The translations under genes and the position numbers were made by a program. Below, piece by piece: positions 22,192 through 32,310 of a DNA stretch of 64,000 bases (positions are counted from its first letter, which is position 1; the number at the start of each line of letters is the position of its first letter). The stretch comes from Panicum virgatum. Its lineage: Eukaryota; Streptophyta; Magnoliopsida; Poales; Poaceae. The notes under the pieces were generated by a model. It did not search any database, was not told the origin of the DNA, and worked only from the letters and a program-made list of their open reading frames with translations. The DNA lies in NCBI RefSeq assembly GCF_016808335.1, contig NC_053149.1, positions 18,386,733-18,450,732 on the forward strand, read 5' to 3'.

Positions 22192-25100
22192 ATGGGGAGA
22201 GCGCCGTGCTGCGAGAAGGTGGGGTTGAAGAAGGGGAGGTGGACGAAGGAGGAGGACGAGATCCTGGCGAGGTACATCAAGGAGCAAGGCGAAGGATCAT
22301 GGAGATCGCTGCCCAAGAATGCTGGTACGGAAGAACAAGCAGAGAGGAAAAAGAAATTCTTGGGAAATCTGCTCCCGTTCTTAATTGGTTGTCTGTGCTG
22401 ATTAAGCCGAGAATAATTTCTGATCAATCTTGGCGCTGCAGGGCTGCTGCGGTGCGGGAAGAGCTGCAGGCTGCGGTGGATCAACTACCTGAGGGCGGAT
22501 CTCAAGAGGGGGAACATCTCGGAGGAGGAGGAGGAGATGATCATCAAGCTCCACGCCACCCTTGGCAACAGGTGCGCCTCTTTCAGACACCCTGCTCATC
22601 TCCCCCAACTGCCTGGATTTTGTGTGCAGACTCGATCTTGTGCTATGATTATTATTCCTGCATTCGAAGGAATTTGGTAGCACTGAACATATGTTGCACG
22701 GCGTCATAGCTCAGAGTTCTTGCATTCGTAGTAGTAGAAAAGATTCTGTGCTTTCTATGGTACCTTTATGTCTCTGTAGGCGATGAGCTCGTCAGAACTG
22801 AAACATGTGCCAAGAAGCTCTGTTTTGCTTTTTCCCACAAAATGTTATGCCCCTTCAATTATTTAGAATTTGCTTTTTCCCACAAAATGTTATGCCCCTT
22901 CAATTATTTAGAATATGAGTGCTTCTCCAACCTTTTTAGTTCAAAATTTTATACTATTTCTCCAAAATGAGATCTCAATTTGAAGAATTAGTACAAAATT
23001 TTAAACTAAAAAGAGTTGGAGGTACACCTAAGGGTCACCAATTTGCACCCTAAATTTAGAATATGTTTGGATATAGTTTTTTTTAAAAGAATGATACTTC
23101 AAGAAATGCGGTTTTAGATAGTAGACGTGCAAACCAAGTGCCGCAGGTCCAAAACAATATGATTTCCTTGCTATGTTGTAATGCCTACTGGTAGTGTTTC
23201 GGTAAAACTCAACAAAAGATCGCCTGCAAAAACACCTCAGTGCTCAAACGTCCCATCAATTCGGGCTATTATTGGCAGAGAAACGTTTTCAAACCAAACA
23301 CATTCTTTCTAGATGGAGAAAACAAGATCACCTACCCCTACTTTCTTCCTAGACCAACAAGGCATGCAAGCGAAACCTCGGCGATCTCCTCTGCCAATGG
23401 CCACTTCTGTCAATGGGTTGAAGTGGAGACGCCACCACCTCCTCCTCTTCTCGCCTCCTCCTCTGTCGCCTTGCACCGAGATGACGGGTGGTCGATATTT
23501 TTGTTGTTTTTTCCCCCTCGTGCGCGCGCGCTCACGAAAAGGACACGACCGGAAAAGGAGAGCGCAACCGACAGAGCAGAGCAGCGCGAAGGCGTGAGCC
23601 ATGCGCGCGCCCGTCTCTCTCGCCGTGGACACGGACGTGGGCCGGATTCCCTTCCATTGGGCGCCGGCTTGGCCGTTGCGTAACAGCGGCCGGCGGCAGC
23701 GTGGTCTCCCCTCTCCTCTCGCCGTCTCGGCCATCGACAGCAGGGACAGGGCTGCCCTGTCGGCGTCGTCCGGTGATGGCCCCGTCGGCGTCAGGCACTA
23801 TTATTTCGCTGGGGACTCGCGCATTCATTTTCCTGACGGAGGCGCTCTCACAGCTCACCGACGGAGGCGCCGGTTGTCAGTTGGCGTGGCGCCGCGCGGT
23901 CCCTTGGCTGGTTTTACTGACGAGAAGCAGATGCCAGCCACAGTAAAAACTCCTGTGGTGTTCTTCGGAACGTCAAAGTCACAGCCTTCACCGATAAGGA
24001 CCGGTGTGTTGTTCATCAGCGTGAGTTGGAATTTGGAAATTTCCCCATTTCCTGGCGAGCCCAATTTTTTTACCCTTCTCCTTGAGTTCTAGAAGCCCTC
24101 TGGACGGAGGTGCCGCGGCGCCCAATCCCGACGTCGCGCTGACCACTGATGGTCGCTGATGTCTTTGCCGCCGGTCCCATGCCGCCCAACGTGCTTGGAC
24201 CCTGGAGCGGCGCGGAATCTCTCGTTTCTCACGTGCGACGCGGACGTGCCCTCGGTCTCGGGAAACCGTCGTCGACTCGTCGTGACATGCGCACACGGCT
24301 TGTCGGAAGAGGTTGCCACACTGTAGGCTCTAGCTGCTGTGTAGGAGTAGGACCAGCAAAATTTTGCTCTGCTCCAGCCATCATAGGATTACTCTAGCAG
24401 GCACGTATACCTGCGAAAATGTTCATGGCTGTGTTGTTCCAAAATTTTTCTTTCCAAACTTTACTATTCATCAATCACATTAAATCTTTTGCCTCATGCA
24501 TGGAGCACTAAATGTAGATAAATAAAAAAAATAATTGCATAATTTTGATGTACACGACGAGACGAATCTTTTGAGCCTAGTTAGGTCATGGTAGTACAAC
24601 AATTACTACAAACAAATAAAAAGTACTACATTGTGCTATAGTATCCGATGTGACTCTTTTTACCATTTTTTACGGATCTAAACACATCCCATCTGATGTT
24701 CCTCACTACAGTCTACAGAGACACAGAGTACAGACTATGCAAAAATGTTTTTACCGTCTCTGGTCCATCAGCCTCTAAAACGAATATAAGATCGTAGTAC
24801 TATGTTTGTCGTTGGGCCGATCAGTGAGGGCAACGTGCACTGACACGGAACCATGACTTAGAAAATAGTGAATGTCGTGGCCGAGATAAGGAACCACTGA
24901 TCGGCCGCAGGAATGAATAGCAGCTGCAGCTGCAGCTGCTGGCCTGCTGCAGCTGCAGCAAGCTTGCAGCTGCATGCCAACGCAAACACACACACATGGT
25001 GCATTTGCTCTGGACGCAACGACGCCGCTGCAAAGCGGAGGCCTTCATTTACGCCGCAACTCGGGTTGTTGGATCACCAGCACGCGTATTCATTGCCACA

Positions 25101-26375
25101 TGCCTCTGCCAGTCTGCCGTGCTGTCTGAACCTCGTGGCCACGGCCTGCGGAGAGCTCTTGACCTCTTGTGCGTAGCAGTGCAGCAGCGATCTCCTGTTC
25201 TTTGTAGTAGCAGAGCATACAGCACAGCGCAGTCGATTGTCTGGCCATGTTTGGTTTCCACCATATAATTCTTTTAAAAAAACAAATATATGCATAGAGT
25301 ACTAAACGAAGTTTATTTGCGAAACTTTTTCATGTATAAGTGTAATTTTTCGAGACGAATCTAATGAGACAAGTTCCACTATGATTGGCTACAGTGATGC
25401 TACAATAACAATCTCTAATTATCTTCTAATCATACGGTCAAAGACCTTATTAACTACAACACATGCTATAATATCATAATTATAGATATTGTTTTGTAAT
25501 TAAACTTTATTTAATACCTCTAATTAGTGGTCAAAGAGTCAAAAAGTTTTCATCCTAACTAAACAAAGTCTGTATCTCAATTCTGAACCTAAACTTTCCC
25601 TTTTTTTTTTCTGCTGCGGCTCAGGTGGTCCCTGATCGCCGGCCACCTGCCCGGCCGGACGGACAACGAGATCAAGAACTACTGGAACTCGCACCTCAGA
25701 AGGCGGGCGGCCGACTTCTGCGACGGCGTCGTCGTCAACGTCGACCTCAGCAAGCTCCCCGGCGGCGGCAAGCGGCGCGGCGGCCGGGTCAGCCGCGGCG
25801 TCATGGCCGCCGCCAAGGCCGGCAAGGAGAAGAAGGTGAAGGAGAAAGAGAAGGCCAAGGGAAAGAGCAAGGTTGCGGAAGCGGAGCAACAGCAGCAGCA
25901 CGAGCAGGTCAAGGAGGACGACGACATGGCCGTGTCGACGCCGAGCTCTCACTCCCAGCCGTGCGCCACTGCCCAGAGCGAGGAGCAAGCGCAGGCCAGC
26001 GCCAGCGGCCTGACATCTGATGATGGGCCCGAGGAGGACCCGCTGGCCCTGAGCGAGGAGATGATGAGTGCGCTTCTGGGCCCCGGAAGCCCAAAGCTGG
26101 AGGTGGGCCCGGACGGCTGGTGCATGGACAGTGACAGTGGCCCGTCCGTGGTGGTGGACAGTGACAGTGGGCCTACGGGGGATGTGGCCCAAGAGCTGGG
26201 CGACAAGGCCATCATGGACTGGGACTTGATGGGGCTGGACATCTCAACCGCCGGTGACATGTGGGACCCGCTGGTGTGGGATTACGCTGACATGGACGTG
26301 GTGGTCCCGGGTGGGGGGCACCAGCAGCCGCAGGAGGAGGTGATGTCAGACCTCTTCTTCCTGGACTACATTTAG
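22192..26375 (+). CDS. R2R3-MYB transcription factor, P1/subgroup-7 type (three exons)
   Basis: Exons are 22192-22324 (133 bp), 22442-22571 (130 bp) and 25625-26375 (751 bp), giving 337 residues. Splice sites are canonical: G|GTACGG, TGCAG|GG, CAG|GTGCGC and CTCAG|G. The first two exons have the classic plant MYB sizes. R2 covers about residues 14-64 (W17, W37, W57) and R3 about 67-115 (I70, W89, W108). A [12 protein letters not shown] motif after R3 (about 138-149) matches the subgroup-7 signature of flavonol regulators and maize P1. The bHLH-contact signature of R3 is missing (M, T and H at key positions), so action without a bHLH partner is expected. The tail is acidic ([16 protein letters not shown]), as in activators. 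The target pathway is inferred to be flavonoid or phlobaphene genes. Confidence 0.92.
22825..22914. repeat. Two 45-bp tandem copies in the intron
   Basis: A unit beginning TTGCTTTTTCCCACAAAATG is repeated at 22825-22869 and 22870-22914 with no visible difference. It is probably a recent local duplication. Confidence 0.9.
22918..23030. mobile_element. Small fold-back MITE in intron 2
   Basis: A near-perfect inverted repeat of about 110 bp. The left arm has CCAACCTTTTTAGTTCAAAA and the right arm TTTTAAACTAAAAAGAGTTGG, meeting around a GAGATCTC palindrome. The target duplication was not determined. Confidence 0.7.
24427..24690. mobile_element. MITE-like insert in intron 2
   Basis: The ends GGCTGTGTTGTTCC and GGATCTAAACACATCCC form a degenerate inverted pair. 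Inside are GCATGGAGCACTAAATGTAG and GAGACGAATCTTTTGAGCCT, strings common in a widespread grass MITE family whose ends read GGCCNTGTTTAGTT. Superfamily assignment is left open. Confidence 0.6.
24917..24976. repeat. CAGCTG/CTGCAG repeat patch
   Basis: A cluster of palindromic CAGCTG and CTGCAG hexamers in the MYB intron. The patch is itself close to an inverted repeat. Confidence 0.8.
25243..25571. mobile_element. MITE-like insert next to exon 3
   Basis: The ends GGCCATGTTTGGTTTCC and TCCTAACTAAACAAAGTC are inverted relatives. The inside has GAGACGAATCTAATGAG and CTCTAATTA-type strings common in grass MITEs. It ends about 50 bp before the exon 3 acceptor. Confidence 0.65.
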
Positions 26376-26792
26376 GAGGTCAGAGGTGGTGGTGCCGTGG
26401 TGCAGTGGCTCCGTGCATCTTTAGCTTGGCTTCTGTGATGTTTTTAGCTTTTCATCCAGCAGAGCTCGATGTATCTGGTGATGAGTGAGATAGGATAGTA
26501 TTGGCCTGGCGAGTGATGAACAGTGAGACCGGAGAAAAATGTGGAAAAAATAAAGTGTCAGAATTGGTCCGTTAGTTGAACTGTTCAAATAAAAGCTTGG
26601 CGTGGATGAAATGGATGGAACATCGCAACATGCTGCACGGATTGACATTTTCTGCTAGTCCCTACATCAATCATTCCGGCATAAAAATTCAGCAGCAAAT
26701 GTGTGTACACTAGTCACCATCTTTGTAAAATGGCTAAATTATAGGAAAATTCAGCACATGCTACTCAATTCACTGTCTGGTGAAGTCATAAA
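26376..26792 (+). other. 3' UTR and downstream region of the MYB gene
   Basis: AATAAA at 26549-26554, about 175 bp after the stop, is a likely polyadenylation signal. No other gene is seen before the fold-back element at 26793. Confidence 0.6.
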
Positions 26793-27848
26793 GGAAAAAG
26801 TACTTTCTGCCTCCCTCAACTTCGGACCGAAACTGCTTTTCCTTCCTAGACCACAAAATCGGTTATTTAGACTCCTCGAACTTCCGAAACCGTTCGTGCG
26901 ACCTCCTTTGAGCGGTTTCAGGGTGATGTGGCAGCGGTTTTCTCTTTTTCTTTTATATTTATTTTGATTGAATCTTTGAAAAATTATATTTAATCACAAA
27001 AAAATCATAAAATAGAAAATCCAATTTTGTTATACTCCACATGAGTAGATCTACGCAGTGAATATATTATAATATATACTTTAGTATAAATTTTTTTGCT
27101 ATAATTTTATATATATACTTTTCTATAATTAATTTATAGATACAATTTCTGTTGTCTAATTATGGTAAAAATTTTATGGTGGACTAATCATTATATGGTG
27201 GAGCTGTAGTAAAAATGTTATAATTATGGGATCATGTATGACTGAGATATAGATTTATCTATATAAACTTAGATAAGATTTATCTAAGTTTATCTATAAT
27301 CATAAAATTTTTACTACAGCTCCACCATATAATGATTAGTCCACCATAAATTTAGTCTAAATTTATCTAAGTTTATATAGATAAATCTATATCTCAGTCA
27401 TACATGATCCTATAATCATAAAATTTTTACTACAGCTCCACCATATAATGATTAGCCCACCATAAAAATTTCACCATAATTAGACAATGAAAACTATATC
27501 TATAAATTAATTATAGTAAAGTATATATATATAAAATTATAGCAAAAAAATTATACTAAAATATACTATATAATATATTCATTGCATAGATCTACTCATG
27601 TGGAGTCTAACAAAATTAGATTTTCTATTTTATGATTTTTTTATGATTTAATATGATTTTTCAAAGATTCAGTCAAAATAAATATAAAAGAAAAAGAGAA
27701 AATCGCTGCCACGTCACCCTGAAACCGCTCAAAGGAGGTCACGCGAACGGTTTCGGAAGTTCGAGGAGTCTAAATAACCGGTTTTGTGGTCTAGGGAGGA
27801 AAAGTGGATTCGGTCCAAAGTTGAGGGAGGCAGAAAGGATTTTTTCCG
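26793..27848. mobile_element. 1.06-kb fold-back element (Mutator-like, non-coding)
   Basis: The whole insert is a long inverted repeat. The arms begin GGAAAAAGTACTTTCTGCC on the left and, reverse-complemented, GGAAAAAATCCTTTCTGCC on the right. GTCATAAA flanks it directly (26785-26792 and 27849-27856), an 8-bp duplication, or 9 with a mismatch, compatible with a Mutator-like element. The centre carries an extra direct repeat (27295-27353 and 27411-27470, offset 116 bp). It has no coding capacity. Confidence 0.8.
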
Positions 27849-27856
27849 GTCATAAA

Positions 27857-28312
27857 TACAGAAACGCCACCACCGCCACCGCCACACTGGTCGCAAGTTT
27901 TGACATGATCCAATATGCTGTGGATGTGAGCAGCATTGTGCAGGCAAAGACAATTTCACTGGAATTTACAACTTTCAGCACAACAGCCTACACTCAACAT
28001 CTGAAGAAGGAGACGCGCATCGCAAAGGCCTGAAATATATACATTATCAGCTAGGCCCTACTCATTTGCTGATGATTTCACACAGAACATCACTGGCCTT
28101 CAATCAATCTAATCAGTTCATGGCGCACAATCCAATCATTACGGAATAACTTCACACGATAAAATCAGTTCATACCACAGATCAATGAACTAATCTCCTA
28201 CTGATGCACAATCGATGCTCCAGCAAAAGCTAACACTGCACTACACACCATCTAATTTCAGTCGAGTTCACCAGTCATCGTTATTCAGTAATTAGAGGAG
28301 CAGCTCTAGTAC
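27857..28312. other. 3' flank of the minus-strand gene
   Basis: AT-rich sequence downstream of the gene at 28313-29128. A CCACCG trinucleotide patch lies near 27870. No other feature is recognised. Confidence 0.5.
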
Positions 28313-29128
28313 CTAGACCGGCTGAGGCTGCTGCTCCTTGGCCTTGCCCGATCCCCTTCGCTTCCTCCTCTTCGCTCCGGTCCTCGTCTTCTGACAAGCA
28401 GCAGATTCACCGGTCGATGGCGCACCGTCTGCAGCCGCGGCGCCAGCCCCTTTCATCCCCTCTGTCAGAGATCCACCCGGGTTGCTGCAGTAGCAGCCGT
28501 TCCCGGCCGCAAAGTCGCAGAACGAGGAGCCGCAGCCGTTGCCGACGTTGAGTTCGCGGAAGACCCCCCTCCTCCCCTGCTCGGCGTGGTCGCCGGCGGG
28601 ACGGGCCCGTCGCGCCGGGCCCTCCCCGGCGAATTTCCTCTTGCTGCCGCCGCGCGCGCTGCGGCCAACCGACGCCGCGTTCCCGCGGCCCGGCGGCGGC
28701 GGCCGCGGCGTCGAGGCAGCAGCAGCAGCAGCCTGGCGCCGCGGGTGCAGCGTCCGTCCGGCTCCGGCGTCACGGTCCAGCGGCACGCCGCGCGCCGGCG
28801 TCGCCGCACACGCGAACGCCGCAGCCGTAGCGGCGGCGGCGTGCCTGCGGCCGCGGGCGGCGCTGCGGGGCGGGCGAGGGGCGGCGCCAAGGTCGAGCTC
28901 GCGGTCGCGCGCGCGCCAGTCGACGCCCTTCTCAGCTAGCACCACCTCCCGCGGGCGCGCCGCGCCGAAGGGGTCGGGCTTGATCTGCTCCCTCTTCGCC
29001 TCCTCCTGCGGCGGCGGCTGCTGCTGCTGCTGCATCGTCGCGGCCTGCTCCCGCTCCTCGCGCTCGACCTCGTCGGCCCACGAGAAGCCGAACCGGGTCG
29101 TCGGCTTGGCGCCGCCGCCGTTCTCCAT
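28313..29128 (-). CDS. Conserved plant protein of unknown function (SWADEV motif)
   Basis: Predicted at 271 residues in one exon. I chose the ATG at 29128 (MENGGGAK) over the upstream ATG at 29251, because the conserved sequence begins there and the upstream part is unstructured. Near the N-terminus is RFGFSWADEVEREE (about 12-25), then a Gln/Pro run (about 33-41), then DPFGAARPREVVLAEKG and DWRARDREL (about 52-78), a block I recognise from uncharacterised plant proteins. The middle is Ala/Arg/Pro-rich. The C-terminus has a basic cluster, KRRKRRGSGK, that could be a nuclear signal. Function is not known; nuclear or RNA-related roles are only guesses. The neighbourhood is CpG-rich, as expected for a grass gene start. 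Confidence 0.7.
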   Translation of the reverse strand: MENGGGAKPTTRFGFSWADEVEREEREQAATMQQQQQPPPQEEAKREQIKPDPFGAARPREVVLAEKGVDWRARDRELDLGAAPRPPRSAARGRRHAAAATAAAFACAATPARGVPLDRDAGAGRTLHPRRQAAAAAASTPRPPPPGRGNAASVGRSARGGSKRKFAGEGPARRARPAGDHAEQGRRGVFRELNVGNGCGSSFCDFAAGNGCYCSNPGGSLTEGMKGAGAAAADGAPSTGESAACQKTRTGAKRRKRRGSGKAKEQQPQPV

Positions 29129-29535
29129 CTCTGCCCTTCCCGTTTCCCGGAACGCGTGGTTTGTTACTGCGCAGGTGGAGTGGAGGTGGTGGTGCGGTTT
29201 CGCGGTGCGCCTGGGTTTCAAAGTTTCGAAGTGGGTTTGCAACGGTCGCACCCAGCCCCAGGGGAAAGGACTAGACTGCCCCCGTGCACGTTCCCGTAGA
29301 TTCGATGCAAATCAAGTAGGGCAACGGTCGGATGGACACGGAGAGTAGCGTGTGCTGTTTTGGAAAGCCCCACAAGTACTGCCGTTCTCCTGTTGCGTCC
29401 ATGGCACATGCTAGCGCAAATTTTTTCGGGAAATTTGTCCAGGAACACAGTAAAAATGTGGTTTTGTGTGATACACATCCGTAAAATTAATTTTAGTCTC
29501 CAGCATATCGTAACAAAGGGTTTGGTTTGTACAAA
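29129..29535 (-). promoter_or_regulatory. Upstream region of the minus-strand gene
   Basis: GC-rich near the ATG, then mixed sequence up to the fold-back element at 29536. No clear TATA box was seen. The fold-back element therefore starts about 400 bp from the start codon. Confidence 0.4.
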
Positions 29536-30538
29536 GAAAAAAGTCTATATAACTCCCTCAACTATTCAGGGTGGACTAATTCACCCCTGAACTATAAAAC
29601 CGGATAATTCTACACCCTGAACTTTTCAAAAGCGGTCAAATAACCCCCTCAAATGGTTTTGGATGGTGGTTTTGCTACAATGATGTGGTTTTGTCTTTTT
29701 CTTTTTTATTAATTTCTATTGAATATTTGAAAAATCATAGTAAATTATAAAAAAATCATAAAATGGAAAATTCAATTTTATTGGACTCCGCATGAGTAGA
29801 TCTAAATAATAAAAATATAATATGGTATTATTTAGTAAAAAGTTTTTACTGTATATTTAAATCTATGCTTTTTATGTAATCAATTCGAATAATTCATAGC
29901 TGTAGTTACTATGGTCCAATTGTGGTGAAATTTTTATCGTTAGAAAATTATTGTATGCTTGAACTGTAATAAAAATTTTGTACTCATCGGATCATGTGTA
30001 ACTTAGTTATAGTTTTTTTTAGATTTATGCTTGTTAAATCTATACTTCGAATCTATGCTTTATCTGTAACTAAGTTATACATGATTTAATGAATATGAAA
30101 TTTTTACTACTGTTCGAGCATACAATAATTTGCCAACTATAAAAATGTCACCACAGCTGGACAATAGTAGTTGCAGCTATGGATTATTCCAATTAATTAT
30201 AAAAAAGTATAGATCTAAATCTATAGCAAAAACTTTGTACTAAATAGTACTATATTATATTTTTACTATTTAGATCTACTCATGCAGAGTCCAACAAAAT
30301 TAAATTTTCCATTTTATAATTTTCTATAATTTACTATGATTTTTCAAATATTCTGCAGAAATTAATAAAAAAGAAAAAGACAAAACCATGTCACCGTAGC
30401 AAAACTACCGTCCAAAACCACTTGAGGGGGTTATCTGACCGGTTTTGAAAAGTTCAGGGTGTAGAATATCTGGTTTTATAGTTCAAGGGGTGAAGTAGTC
30501 CACCCTAAATAGTTGAGGGGTTATATAGACTTATTCCC
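29536..30538. mobile_element. 1.0-kb fold-back element, related to the one at 26793
   Basis: The arms begin AAGTCTATATAACTCCC on the left and, reverse-complemented, AAGTCTATATAACCCC on the right. The inner arms share motifs with the 26793 element (AAAAATCATAAAATGGAAAA and CATGAGTAGATCTA), so the two belong to related families. No exact target duplication was found. There is no open frame of note. Confidence 0.8.
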
Positions 30539-31129
30539 TGCAATAAAGAGGAGATGATGAAAGAGAGCAGGAGGAGAAAGATGGCAGGTGGGTCTGAGGG
30601 CAAATTGGTCTTTTTACACCTCCTCTAATTTGAAAATGTTTTGTTTATTTAGCGCAGTGTGTTGCAGATCAAACCATATTTTTGTGGTGTGATGGAAACT
30701 AAATTGTCTTTCGTGGTAGTTGCAGTACAAATTTTCTATTTTTTTTTGAAATGAAAGGCTTGAGAGAAATTTCCTATTTTTCTTTGAAAAAACAGAAGAA
30801 ATGCTAGAACAAAGCAGATTTTTTGAAGGCATAGTCCCCCTCTCCGCTCAAATGCAACTCAAACTTCTATAACTTTATTAAAATTTATAGGAGAAAATAC
30901 AAAGATATATAACATGTCTTTATTTTCATTAAATTCACCATACAATATTTATTTTGATAATGAATTTATTTGGTACTGCAATGTTAATATATTTTTAAAA
31001 GAACATGGTCAAAATTTAATGAGTCGGGTTCAGACAAAGTTAAAGTGAACTATAATTTGAAATGGAGAGATTAGATGATTAGAGATGCATATTAAATGCA
31101 TTCGTGGTAACATATTTCTGGAGATTTTA
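30539..31129. other. AT-rich intergenic region
   Basis: No gene or repeat boundary was recognised. A minus-strand frame at 30614-30832 is low complexity. Confidence 0.5.
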
Positions 31130-31405
31130 GAGCAGTCCCAATGCAGACTCCACTCATAGAGTCTAAGCCTCAAAGACTTCATCATAAGAAACTATACTTC
31201 CCAATGCAAAGTGTGTTACTTTGGTTTATATGGCCCACTTGTCTCTCTCACATTCATTCTTGATTTGCGTGAAGACTTGGAGTCTAAATAAGACTTGGAG
31301 TCTTGATTTCTCTCCCTCTCTCTTCCATAAATATACTGTCACATCAGCAAAACACAATAAATAGGAGGCTTAGACTCCATGGTAGAGTCTAGATTAGAAC
31401 TGCCC
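31130..31405. mobile_element. Tourist-like MITE, 276 bp
   Basis: The ends GAGCAGTCCCAATGC and GATTAGAACTGCCC are inverted relatives, and TTA flanks both sides (31127-31129 and 31406-31408), the PIF/Harbinger target. Internal GAGTCTAAG and CTTAGACTC strings are subterminal inverted repeats. Confidence 0.8.
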
Positions 31406-31863
31406 TTACCCAACTAGGGCCTAGAAGAAATTTTGCTAGCGGACTTTAAACCACATGCACTTTGTTGTTGATAGACGTTTTGAAACTCGTGCATGCTTCA
31501 CGCGAAATCTGACCGAAGTATACTCTAGGCTGGCATGATCAGGCATAATTTAAAATCATAGGGACGTGTTTTGATCTTTTTTCTTTAGCCACCTCAAGGC
31601 TAGGTTAAAAAATAAAAAAATAACTAACTATTTGCCATCCTTCCGAAGAAAATGCTAGCTGAATTGTCATATGCGATAGGGGTAAATGACACCTCGCCAT
31701 GTCGTGCAAAAGATTCAAGCCCCCTCCCCCACCCACTAGCAGTCGATGTAATTAAAGAGGTTGACATGGACCATGCACGTTTGCAGGGCAGATGGAGGAT
31801 GCCCCTACGGGGTACATCAATGACTCAATGGGATCAGTCCGATTCGTGTGCAGCTACACTGAA
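31406..31863. other. Intergenic, nothing recognised
   Basis: One 116-codon frame starts at 31652 but enters the TIR of the next element and has no motif. Confidence 0.5.
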
Positions 31864-32045
31864 GAATATTGAGTCAATTTCCTATATGTTATTGGAAAAT
31901 ATAGCCCATTCTTTATGTGTCATTGAAAATTATCACATCCTTTCTATGCCATCGTTTATAATTTTTTATCCCTTACATGTCATTGCCGTCAAGATGAGTT
32001 AACAGAACTGTTAAAGAGAATGGTGAAAAGACAAGAATACCCCTC
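31864..32045. repeat. Left terminal inverted repeat
   Basis: Pairs with 37791-37975 on the opposite strand. Confidence 0.85.
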
Positions 32046-32310
32046 CTCCAAAATAGATGTACTGTCACCAGTTTTTTCCCGAGTACTCTCACCTCCCATC
32101 CCGACGCCAATCTCGTGAAGGAGCCCCCAACCGCCGAACTCTAGATCTAGCTGGGCGAATCTCGCCGGAGAGGAAGTAGCCGCGCGCCTCACTCACGCTG
32201 GGCACTGGGCGTGAGCGCTGGGCAGCGGGCCGCGCGTGCCTCACGCGGGTGCTGGGCGCGAGCGCTGGCGCCGCATGCCCCTTGCGGGAGCTGCGTGCGC
32301 TCGCTGCCTC

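Larger units (their letters stand above)
22572..25624 (+). other. Intron 2 of the MYB gene, 3.05 kb
   Basis: This intron is long for a MYB gene and contains several repeat inserts (listed separately). A GC-rich block at about 23.4-24.3 kb has overlapping open frames on both strands but no recognisable domain; it may be captured or old regulatory DNA. Confidence 0.85.

Noticed and set aside
23240..24397. Several frames of 80-163 codons in MYB intron 2
   Set aside because: They overlap on both strands in GC-rich intron DNA, with no domain and no splice context. Captured sequence cannot be excluded.
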